Assembly (NCBI GenBank): GCA_942492965.1
Contig: OW818656.1
Coordinates: 372,001-436,000 of the forward strand
Direction of reading: 5' to 3'
DNA length: 64,000 nt
Source of the DNA: Sphingosinicella sp942492965
GTDB taxonomy: Bacteria > Pseudomonadota > Alphaproteobacteria > Sphingomonadales > Sphingomonadaceae
Part shown: positions 53,546 through 61,302 of the stretch, one piece after another
How the letters are laid out: every line of letters begins with the position of its first letter
Numbering within the stretch: the first letter of the stretch is position 1
Notes under the pieces: generated by a model
The model's input: the letters and a program-made list of their open reading frames with translations, nothing else
Databases searched by the model: none
Told to the model about the DNA's origin: nothing
Program-made: the position numbers and the translations under genes

Positions 53546-56368
53546 ATGATCGACAAATCCGTTCTCGTCACACTTGGCGCATCGCGTGCCCATCGCCAAC
53601 GCGCAGGCAAGGCGCTGCTTTGCGCAACGACGGGCCTGGTCGCCCTATGGAGCGCACCGCTGCAGGCACAGGAAGCCGCAGCAGGCGATGTGAAGCAGGT
53701 TGAAGACACCGGCGAAATCATCGTCACCGGTTCACGCATTCAGCGCAGCGGCTTCACCGCACCGACGCCGACGACGAATATCACGTCCGCCGATCTGGAG
53801 CGCGTCGCCGCGCCGAATATCGCGGATGCGCTGAACCAGCTTCCTGCACTGCGCGCATCACTGACGCCGTCTACGTCCACCAACCTCTCCACCGCACTCG
53901 GCGGCAACTTCCTCGATCTGCGCGGCATGGGCTTCCTGCGCACACTGACACTGATCGACGGCAAGCGTTACGTACCGACCACCACGACAGGCGGGCTCAA
54001 CATCAACACGATCCCGCAGGCGCTGATCGCCGGTACGGACGTGGTGACCGGTGGCGCTTCGGCCGCCTACGGCTCCGATGCGGTCGCGGGTGTCGTCAAC
54101 CTGCGGCTCAACACCACGTTGGAAGGTGTCAAAGGTTCGCTGCAGGGTGGCATTACCGATCATAACGACCACCGCAACTTCCTCGCTTCGGCGGCCTTCG
54201 GTACCTATTTCGGAGGCGGCCGTGGTCACCTGCTGATCGGCGGTGAAGCGGCACACAACAGCGGTGTCGACAAGATGAGCGACCGTTCGTGGGGCGACAA
54301 CCCGAGCACGATCTTCAACCCCGCCTATGTCGCCGGAAACGGCGAGCCACAGTATCTGATCGTGGATGATGCACGCTCATCGAATGCCTCGTTCGGCGGC
54401 GTGATCAACAGCCCGGGCATCCTGCGCGGCATCCAGTTCGCGCCCGACGGAACACCGATTCCCTTCACCTACGGCACCTCGGTGACCGCGACGACCATGA
54501 ACGGCGGCGACGGCGTGCCGTCCACGGCAGACCTCATCCTCGAAACGCCGGTGAAGCGCTACAGCGGCTTCGGGCGGGCTTCTTATGAAGTGACGGATGA
54601 CGTCAAGATCTTCGCCGAATTCGCATACGGTCGCACCGAATCCAGCAATCCGAGCATCCTCGGCAACGACCAGATCACGATTCAGGCCGATAATGCCTAT
54701 CTGCCGGATTCGATCCGCACGACGATGGCTGCAAACAGCATCTCGAGCTTTGTGATGGGCCGCAGTCTGAAGGACTACGGACGCGGCGGAATCGATGTCA
54801 CCACCGACACGTGGCAGATCACCGGCGGCGCCGAGGGCAAATTCGGCGATGGCTGGAGCTGGGATGCCTATTACGGCTTCGGCAAGACGCATAACCTTGC
54901 CCTGTTCACCGGCAGCCGCATCACCGCCAACTGGCAGCGGTCCATGGACGCGGTTTTCCACCCCGACACGGGTGCGATCGTCTGCCGCTCCACGATCACC
55001 GATCCGACGAACGGGTGCGTCCCAATGAATCTCTTCGGTGAGGGCAACGTCACCCAGGAGGCCAAGAACTATATTCTCGGCACCGCGGTTCGCGACTGGA
55101 AAATCAAACAGCGCGTCGCCGCGTTCGCGGTGCGCGGCGCACCGTTCTCGACCTGGGCGGGCCCAGTCTCGGTGGCATTCGGTGGTGAATACCGCAAGCA
55201 ATCCGTGGACGTGACCTCCGATCCGCTTTCGGAACTCGGCGCCTTCCGCGTGGGCAACGCCAAGCCATGGTCCGGCGACGTGAATGTGAAGGAAGGCTTC
55301 GTGGAGGCCCTCGTTCCGCTCGTGGCCGAGCAGAGCTGGGCGAAGGCAATCGATCTCAACCTCGCGGGCCGCGTGACCGATTACAGCACTTCCGGCACCG
55401 TGAAGACGTGGAAGATCGGCGCGACCTATGACGTGAATGACTCCCTGCGTTTCCGCGCCACCCGGTCACGCGACATTCGTGCGCCCAGCCTCGATGAAAT
55501 GTTCGCATCGGGTAATACGTTCATCTTCGGTATCAACGACCCTGTTCTCGGCACCAACTACTCGGTCCAGAACATCCAGGGCGGCAACCCGGACCTGAAA
55601 CCGGAAGAGGCGGACACGCTGACGATGGGCGTCGTATTCACGCCGACGTTCATTCCGCGCTTCCGCCTGTCAGTCGACTATTACGACATTGACCTCAAGG
55701 GTGCGATCAACTCGCTCAGCACCGCTGCGATCGTTCAGCGTTGCTACACCGATACGCCCGCACTCTGTTCGCTCATCACGCGCCCGACGCCGACGAGCAA
55801 CATCACGGTCATTCGCTCGGCACCCGCCAACTTCCAGAGCATCAAGTTGCGCGGCTTCGACGTGGAGGCTTCTTACGGGATGCCACTGTTCAGCGGCGAT
55901 CTCGATCTGCGTGCCCTCATCAACTACACAGACAAGCTCGACCTCGTTGACGGCACAAACACCACGCATTTCGCAGGCAACACCGAACTGATCAGCATCA
56001 ACGGCGTGGGCGGCACGCCGCATTGGCGGTTCACGACCAGCGCGGCTTACACAACCGATGCGTTCAAGCTGGCGCTGACTGGTCGCTATGTTGGCGGCGG
56101 CAAGATCACGCAAGAAAATGACGGCCTGCCAACGGAAAACTCCGGCACGACCGACAAGCAAAGCGTGAACGGCCGTCTCTATCTCGACATCTCGGGTGAG
56201 GTCACGCTGATCGACGACGGCAACCAGCGCGTTGCGCTGTTCGGCACGATCCAGAACCTGACCGACAACGCACCGCCGATCACCGCCTACAACGGCTACG
56301 CGACGACACGCAGTCTCTATGACATGATCGGCCGCGTGTATAATCTTGGCGTTCGCTTCAAGTTCTGA
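53546..56368 (+). CDS. TonB-dependent receptor of the D-amino-acid island
   Basis: A 940-residue outer-membrane receptor. It has a signal peptide (ALLCATTGLVALWSAPLQAQ), a TonB-box-like GEIIVTGSRI, a plug with PNIADALNQLPALRA, LIDGKRYVP and TGGASAAYGSDAVAGVVNL, and a long barrel ending in GVRFKF. The plug belongs to the large peptide/oligosaccharide-type group expanded in sphingomonads rather than to the siderophore group. ATG 53546 is preceded by AAGGGGGG. Location between D-aminoacylase, DUF1611 and D-peptidase genes suggests import of D-residue peptides or acyl-D-amino acids; no direct evidence of ligand. Confidence 0.9.
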   Translation: MIDKSVLVTLGASRAHRQRAGKALLCATTGLVALWSAPLQAQEAAAGDVKQVEDTGEIIVTGSRIQRSGFTAPTPTTNITSADLERVAAPNIADALNQLPALRASLTPSTSTNLSTALGGNFLDLRGMGFLRTLTLIDGKRYVPTTTTGGLNINTIPQALIAGTDVVTGGASAAYGSDAVAGVVNLRLNTTLEGVKGSLQGGITDHNDHRNFLASAAFGTYFGGGRGHLLIGGEAAHNSGVDKMSDRSWGDNPSTIFNPAYVAGNGEPQYLIVDDARSSNASFGGVINSPGILRGIQFAPDGTPIPFTYGTSVTATTMNGGDGVPSTADLILETPVKRYSGFGRASYEVTDDVKIFAEFAYGRTESSNPSILGNDQITIQADNAYLPDSIRTTMAANSISSFVMGRSLKDYGRGGIDVTTDTWQITGGAEGKFGDGWSWDAYYGFGKTHNLALFTGSRITANWQRSMDAVFHPDTGAIVCRSTITDPTNGCVPMNLFGEGNVTQEAKNYILGTAVRDWKIKQRVAAFAVRGAPFSTWAGPVSVAFGGEYRKQSVDVTSDPLSELGAFRVGNAKPWSGDVNVKEGFVEALVPLVAEQSWAKAIDLNLAGRVTDYSTSGTVKTWKIGATYDVNDSLRFRATRSRDIRAPSLDEMFASGNTFIFGINDPVLGTNYSVQNIQGGNPDLKPEEADTLTMGVVFTPTFIPRFRLSVDYYDIDLKGAINSLSTAAIVQRCYTDTPALCSLITRPTPTSNITVIRSAPANFQSIKLRGFDVEASYGMPLFSGDLDLRALINYTDKLDLVDGTNTTHFAGNTELISINGVGGTPHWRFTTSAAYTTDAFKLALTGRYVGGGKITQENDGLPTENSGTTDKQSVNGRLYLDISGEVTLIDDGNQRVALFGTIQNLTDNAPPITAYNGYATTRSLYDMIGRVYNLGVRFKF

Positions 56369-56374
56369 ACGCTA

Positions 56375-56406
56375 CAGGCGGTCCGGAGTCCCAGCCGGAC
56401 CGCCTG
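56375..56406. terminator. Long hairpin between convergent genes
   Basis: CAGGCGGTCCGG and CCGGACCGCCTG form a perfect 12-bp stem with an 8-base loop, between the receptor stop (56368) and the XRE regulator stop (56415). There is no T-run, so it is probably a two-way transcription barrier or mRNA 3' end structure. Confidence 0.55.
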
Positions 56407-56414
56407 CACTATCT

Positions 56415-57089
56415 CTACGCGGGGTCTTTTGTGAGAGGGTTGAGGGCCGACTTCAGGTCGGCATCGGTGGCCGAGCAGATGGAGAGGATACGGCAGGGCC
56501 CCTCTCCCACCGCGACATAGGCGTGGCCCATGCTGCCGTCGAAATAGACCGAGTCCCCCGTGGACATCAGAGAGGGAGCGTAAAGGTCGCAATGAAATTC
56601 GCACTGGCCTTCCAGAACCAGCGCATACTCCTCACCCGGATGTCGCATCAGGTCGCCGAATTCGGCGATCGACCGCACATGGACATCGATGATCATCGGA
56701 TTGAGCGATTTGTTGAGAAGGTCCGCAGACGGATAAACGTAATCGTAGGTTGCGGTGCGTATCCTCGGCCCATCGCCGGCACGCGTAATCGTCCGGCGCC
56801 CCGTGGCGAGCGACCTGCCGGCCCCGGCCGCCGGCTTCGGCGCGGCGAACAGCCGCGTAATGTCGATATCAAGGCCGCGGCTCAGGCGCATCAGCTTTTC
56901 GTAGCTCAGCGAAATCTTGCCTGTTTCGACCTTGGACAAGGTGGAAATCGGCATACCGGTCCGCTTGCTGACCTCTGCGAGCGTCAGCCCGCGCTCGGTA
57001 CGAATACCGCGCAGAACCTCACCCGGATCAATATCCGCAGGCGAAGCTGCCGCTTTCGGGCGCGCGGCACTGCGGTTTGCAGTAGACAT
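56415..57089 (-). CDS. XRE-cupin transcriptional regulator
   Basis: A 224-residue regulator with a Cro/C1-type helix-turn-helix (LRGIRTERGLTLAEVSKRTG, ISTLSKVETGKISLSYEKLM; about residues 25-75) and a C-terminal cupin (HPGEEYALVLEGQCEFHCD, about 145-205) that likely binds a small ligand. XRE-cupin proteins often control amino-acid or amine catabolism genes beside them. ATG 57089 has GAGAGG seven bases upstream. It is divergent from the serine hydrolase - deacylase - deaminase - VanX-fusion run, and the gap holds an inverted repeat, so it probably regulates that run. Confidence 0.9.
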   Translation of the reverse strand: MSTANRSAARPKAAASPADIDPGEVLRGIRTERGLTLAEVSKRTGMPISTLSKVETGKISLSYEKLMRLSRGLDIDITRLFAAPKPAAGAGRSLATGRRTITRAGDGPRIRTATYDYVYPSADLLNKSLNPMIIDVHVRSIAEFGDLMRHPGEEYALVLEGQCEFHCDLYAPSLMSTGDSVYFDGSMGHAYVAVGEGPCRILSICSATDADLKSALNPLTKDPA

Positions 57090-57168
57090 TGTGATCCTCT
57101 CCCCTTGCCACAAACTAGCAGAGCAATGCACTGCTGTCATGGCGGCGAAACGAGATCAGCTACACCAG

Positions 57169-57197
57169 ATTTTTCAAAATTTGACAAATGTGAAAAT
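57169..57197. promoter_or_regulatory. Candidate operator/promoter between XRE regulator and serine hydrolase
   Basis: ATTTTTCA (57169-57176) mirrors TGAAAAT (57191-57197), with TTGACAAATG between, in an otherwise GC-rich gap of 170 bases between divergent genes. TTGACA at 57181-57186 could also be a -35 box of the serine hydrolase gene, although no good -10 is seen. Confidence 0.4.
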
Positions 57198-57259
57198 CGC
57201 CGCAGTCAGGTCATCGCGGCGGATCAGCGTTCCCACGACAATCGATGAAAGGACTGCCC

Positions 57260-58264
57260 ATGCGACGCGCTTCTCTCGTGGCCTTCGTCTCCGCCGCACT
57301 GTTGGCCTCCGGCCCCGCAGCAACACCGGTTCTGGCCGCGCCTGCAGCGGCCACCTCGCAAAGCCGCCTTTCCGATGCGTTCAAGCTCTTCGCCGAGCAG
57401 ACCGATGGCACCGTTGGTGTTGCTGTCCAGGTGGTCGACGGCAAAGACATGGCTACGCTGAACGCCGGGACGACCTTTCCGATGGCGAGCACGTTCAAGA
57501 TCGCTGTTGCCGGCAAGATTTTCGAGAGAATCGACAAGGGTGAGATCACGCTCGACCAGATGGTGACGGTCGATCCGAAACTGCTTGTCGGCTCCTACGG
57601 CATGGCGATCCAGACGCCGCATCCGGGCATCGCGCTTTCGGTTTACAATCTGCTCGAGTTCATGATCACGCAAAGCGACAACACCTCGACCGATGTGCTC
57701 GTCCAGCTTGCGGGCGGGCCCGGCGCTGTCACCGCGTGGCTGCGCGGCCAGGGAATCACGGGGCAGCGCGTCGACGGCGACACTGCGCACCTCATCTACC
57801 GCGCCATGGGGATCGAGAACCCGAGCCTCCCCACGTTCAAGGAGAATGTGGAAGCTGCAATCAAGGCCGATCCCGCGATGCGCAATCGCGGCCCCAACGT
57901 CCCGTTCAACGCCGATCCGCGTGATGCCTCGACGCCGGAGGCCATGCTGCAGCTTCTGCTCCGCATCCATTCCGGCAAGGCGATGAGTGCAAAGAGCACC
58001 AAAACGCTGATCGAGATCATGGAGCGTTGCCGCACCGGCGAGAAGCGGCTGAAAGGGCTGCTTCCATCCGATACGGTCATCGCGCACAAGACTGGCACGC
58101 TGAACTCGGTAGCGAATGACGTCGGCATCATCACGCTCCCGAACGGCAAACAGTTCGCCATTGCCGTGTTCGTCAAAGGCGACACCAAGGGCAAGGACAT
58201 ACAGGACAAGGTGATCGCCGATATCGCCCGCGTCGCCTACGACCACTTCCTCACCGTCAACTGA
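57260..58264 (+). CDS. Exported class-A-beta-lactamase-like serine hydrolase
   Basis: A 334-residue protein with signal peptide (cleavage near VLAAPA). The class A motifs are present: S77-TF-K80, S139-D-N141 and K277-T-G279. The general base Glu166 of class A enzymes cannot be found: the aligned stretch reads RVDGDTAHLI, and about 34 extra residues lie between SDN and the PRDASTP that ends the omega loop. A typical beta-lactamase needs that Glu for deacylation, so a D-peptidase, penicillin-binding or amidase-like role is more likely than resistance. ATG 57260 has AAAGGA six bases upstream. D-aminoacylase copy 3 follows after 17 bases. Confidence 0.85.
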   Translation: MRRASLVAFVSAALLASGPAATPVLAAPAAATSQSRLSDAFKLFAEQTDGTVGVAVQVVDGKDMATLNAGTTFPMASTFKIAVAGKIFERIDKGEITLDQMVTVDPKLLVGSYGMAIQTPHPGIALSVYNLLEFMITQSDNTSTDVLVQLAGGPGAVTAWLRGQGITGQRVDGDTAHLIYRAMGIENPSLPTFKENVEAAIKADPAMRNRGPNVPFNADPRDASTPEAMLQLLLRIHSGKAMSAKSTKTLIEIMERCRTGEKRLKGLLPSDTVIAHKTGTLNSVANDVGIITLPNGKQFAIAVFVKGDTKGKDIQDKVIADIARVAYDHFLTVN

Positions 58265-58281
58265 GCGCGGGGCCCTTGGAC

Positions 58282-59946
58282 ATGAAGATGCGGACGCAAT
58301 CGGCGCTCGGCGCGCTGCTGCTGGCGGCGTTTGCCCCGGCTGCGCAGGCCGACGACAAGTGGGACTTCCTGATCACGAACGCGCGTATCGTGGACGGCAG
58401 CGGGAGCCCATGGTTTCGCGGTGCGATTGCCATCGACGATGGCAAGATCGCGTGGATCGGCAATGAGACGACCGATACCATGCGTGCTGCGCGGATCATC
58501 GATGCGAAGGATCGGGTCGTTTCTCCCGGCTTCATGGATTTCATGGGGCAGAGCACGCTCGTCTACGTGACCAATCCAGCTTCGGCGCAGTCACGGTTGA
58601 CGCAGGGGATTACGGTGCATCTGAGCGGCGAAGGCGGCTCACCTGCGCCGCAGAACGAGACGACGCAGCCTGATCCCGTGATGATCCAGGGCAAGCCGTA
58701 TCGCTGGCGCACCTACAAGGAATATTTCGACATCCTCGAAACACTCGGCGTGCCGGTGAACGTCGTCCACAACGTCGGCGCCGCGCAGGTGCGCCGTGTC
58801 GTGATGGGCGTCGAGGACCGGAAGCCCACCCCGCGCGAAATGGAAACGATGAAGACACTGGTGGACGAAGCGATGCGCGACGGCGCCTCGGGTCTCTCCA
58901 CGGCGCTCATCTATCCGCCCGGAAACTATCAGAGCACTGCGGAACTGATCGAACTTGCGAAAATGGTGAAGCCTTACGGCGGCTTCTATTCCACGCACAT
59001 GCGAAACGAGAGCAACAAGCTTCTCGAATCCATCGACGAGTCGATCGCGATCGGCAAGGGCGCGGGCATTCCCGTGCAAATCTATCACCTGAAGGCGGCG
59101 GGCGTGAAGAACTGGCCGCTGATGCAGAAGGCGGTCGACAAGATCGCCGATGCCCGCACCGCAGGTCTCGACGTCACCACCGACGTCTACCCCTATGTGC
59201 GCAACGGCATCGGACTCGGCTCGTTCGTGCCGCCATGGTCCTACGCAAAGGGGCCGGAAGCCTTCTACAAGACACTCGTCGACCCCAAGGTGCGCGCCGA
59301 CCTCCGCAAGGTCGTGGAAACCGACACGTCGTGGGAAAACTGGTACGACCACGTCGGGCAGGATTGGGCGAACGTCCAGATCACCGACGACAGGCTCGGC
59401 AAGGAACTCGTCGGGCTCAGCATCGCCGAAGCAGCCAAACTACGCGGCAAGGACACGTGGACGTTCGTGTTCGACACGATCGCGGAGGGCGGCGTCAGCG
59501 TCGCGCCGCTCAGCATGAACGAAGAGCAGAAGCGCATCGCGCTGAAAGCCCCGTTCGTGATGATCAACACCGACACCTCGCCCGCGAGCCCCGACGTCGA
59601 TGGCCTCGCCACGCACCCGCGCGCCTACGGCACGATGCCGCGCGTGCTCGCGAAATACGTACGCGACGAGAAGGTGATTCCGCTCGAAGAGGCCATCCGC
59701 CGCATGACGTCCGCGTCGGCAAACCGGCTCGGCCTGTTCGATCGCGGCAGGCTCGGCGTCGGCTATGCCGCCGACGTCGTGATCTTCGATCCCGAGACGG
59801 TGCAGGACCGCGCCACGTTCGAGAACCCGGCGCAGTATTCGACCGGCATGGACTACGTGTTCGTCAACGGCGTGCTTGCGATCGAGGATGGCAAGATGAC
59901 CGGCGCCCGGGCAGGCAAGGTGATCCGTTACGAGCGGACGCGATAG
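58282..59946 (+). CDS. Exported D-aminoacylase-like amidohydrolase (copy 3), HxH lost
   Basis: About 554 residues with signal peptide (ALLLAAFAPAAQA). Like copy 2 it lacks HxH: the motif reads PGFMDFMGQ (Met88, Gln90), with Glu117 in SGEGG at the Cys position. H239 in STHMRNES and H269 in QIYHLKAAG keep the 30-residue spacing, and the Asp of MINTDTSP is present. It is thus closer to copy 2 than to copy 1. ATG 58282 is used; ATG 58288 has GGA at seven bases and is a good alternative. The deaminase gene follows after 32 bases. It would release free D-amino acid from an acyl or peptide precursor in the periplasm (inference). Confidence 0.83.
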   Translation: MKMRTQSALGALLLAAFAPAAQADDKWDFLITNARIVDGSGSPWFRGAIAIDDGKIAWIGNETTDTMRAARIIDAKDRVVSPGFMDFMGQSTLVYVTNPASAQSRLTQGITVHLSGEGGSPAPQNETTQPDPVMIQGKPYRWRTYKEYFDILETLGVPVNVVHNVGAAQVRRVVMGVEDRKPTPREMETMKTLVDEAMRDGASGLSTALIYPPGNYQSTAELIELAKMVKPYGGFYSTHMRNESNKLLESIDESIAIGKGAGIPVQIYHLKAAGVKNWPLMQKAVDKIADARTAGLDVTTDVYPYVRNGIGLGSFVPPWSYAKGPEAFYKTLVDPKVRADLRKVVETDTSWENWYDHVGQDWANVQITDDRLGKELVGLSIAEAAKLRGKDTWTFVFDTIAEGGVSVAPLSMNEEQKRIALKAPFVMINTDTSPASPDVDGLATHPRAYGTMPRVLAKYVRDEKVIPLEEAIRRMTSASANRLGLFDRGRLGVGYAADVVIFDPETVQDRATFENPAQYSTGMDYVFVNGVLAIEDGKMTGARAGKVIRYERTR

Positions 59947-59978
59947 CGACAACAGAAAAGCAGAAAAAAGAGAGAATA

Positions 59979-61265
59979 ATGGCGATCAACGTGCCGCGGG
60001 ACCATCTCGATTGGCGGATCAAGGGCCTGCCCGCTGCGTGGCAGGGCAATGAAGCGGATCTCGCGGCCGCCGGGCTTTCGGTTCTGAACGAAGACCTGAT
60101 GCTGCCGGCGGCAGTGCTGCGCCGCTCGGCGCTTCAGCACAACAGCCAATGGATGCAGCGCTTCACCGAACTGACGGGTACGAAAATCGCGCCGCATGGC
60201 AAGACGACGATGAGCCCGGAGCTTTTCGCCATGCAGATGGCGGACGGCGCGTGGGGGATCACTGCGGCAACCGCCGGCCATGTGCGTGCATATCGCGCAT
60301 TCGGTATCAGCAGGATCTTCATGGCAAACCAGCTCGTGGGCCGCGAGAACATCGCCTACGTCGCGGGCGAACTTCGCACGGATCCCGATTTCGATTTCTA
60401 CTGCCTCGTCGATTCGATGCGCGCAATCGATCTACTCGAAGCGGGGCTGGCAGCGTCTCCGCACGGCCGGCAGCTCCAGGTGTTGATCGAGCTTGGTCTC
60501 CCGGGCGGACGCACGGGCTTCCGCGATGATGCGGAAGCGCTGGCGGCGGCCGAACGAATCGCGGCTTCATCTCAAGTCTGCCTGCGCGGTATCGAGGCAT
60601 TCGAGGGCATCATCCAAGGCCTCGAAGCCGCCGAGCGCGACTCGAAGGTCGACGCGCTGTTGCAGCGGATCGTTCGGCTCGCCGAACACTGCCACGACAA
60701 GGGCCTGTTTTCCGGCGAGCCGATCCTCTCTGCGGGCGGTTCATCGCTGTTCGACCGTGTCGCGGAGACATTCGGCGCAGCGCGGAAGGACCGGCCTTTC
60801 TTCGTTCTGCTGCGCAGCGGCTGCTATCTCGTACACGACAGCCATTTCTACAAGCAGCTCATCGACCAGCTCGAAGTCCGTTCGCCGATCGCCGCGAGCC
60901 TCGGCGAAGGCCTCCGCCCCGCGCTTGAAGTCTGGGCCTATGTCCATTCGCGTCCCGAACCGACGCGAGTGATCGCAGGCCTCGGCAAGCGCGACATCGG
61001 CGAAGACGTTGCCCGCCCCACCCCACTCGCGTGGGCCCGGCCCGGCCCCGATGTGACGCCGCGGCCGCTCAGTGAGACGCACCGCGCATCGCGCCTCGAC
61101 GATCAGCACGCCTATCTCGACGTTCCGGCAGACTCGCCGCTGGAACCCGGCGACCTGATCAGCTTCGGCATTTCGCACCCATGCACGACGTTCGACAAAT
61201 GGAAGTTGCTCTATATCGTCGATGACCAATTGCATGTGACCGGATCCGTGCGGACATATTTCTGA
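59979..61265 (+). CDS. PLP-dependent D-amino-acid deaminase (D-serine dehydratase-like)
   Basis: A 428-residue protein with an alanine-racemase-type N-terminal barrel carrying the PLP lysine in APHGKTTMSPEL (Lys75) and a C-terminal D-serine-dehydratase domain with the zinc pair H400-x-C402 in SHPCTTFDKW. This is the layout of metal-dependent fold-III D-serine/D-threonine dehydratases and relatives annotated as amino acid deaminase. There is no signal peptide, so it acts in the cytoplasm, turning a beta-hydroxy D-amino acid into keto acid and ammonia. ATG 59979 is preceded by a GAGAG stretch. It is the clearest sign that the run degrades D-amino acids. Confidence 0.9.
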   Translation: MAINVPRDHLDWRIKGLPAAWQGNEADLAAAGLSVLNEDLMLPAAVLRRSALQHNSQWMQRFTELTGTKIAPHGKTTMSPELFAMQMADGAWGITAATAGHVRAYRAFGISRIFMANQLVGRENIAYVAGELRTDPDFDFYCLVDSMRAIDLLEAGLAASPHGRQLQVLIELGLPGGRTGFRDDAEALAAAERIAASSQVCLRGIEAFEGIIQGLEAAERDSKVDALLQRIVRLAEHCHDKGLFSGEPILSAGGSSLFDRVAETFGAARKDRPFFVLLRSGCYLVHDSHFYKQLIDQLEVRSPIAASLGEGLRPALEVWAYVHSRPEPTRVIAGLGKRDIGEDVARPTPLAWARPGPDVTPRPLSETHRASRLDDQHAYLDVPADSPLEPGDLISFGISHPCTTFDKWKLLYIVDDQLHVTGSVRTYF

Positions 61266-61302
61266 GCCGGCGGACCGGGCTTACGGGGATGGAGGGTTTG
61301 CA

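Noticed and set aside
57260..58264. Antibiotic-resistance beta-lactamase
   Set aside because: The general base Glu166 is missing and the gene is embedded in a D-amino-acid operon; resistance activity is possible but not supported.
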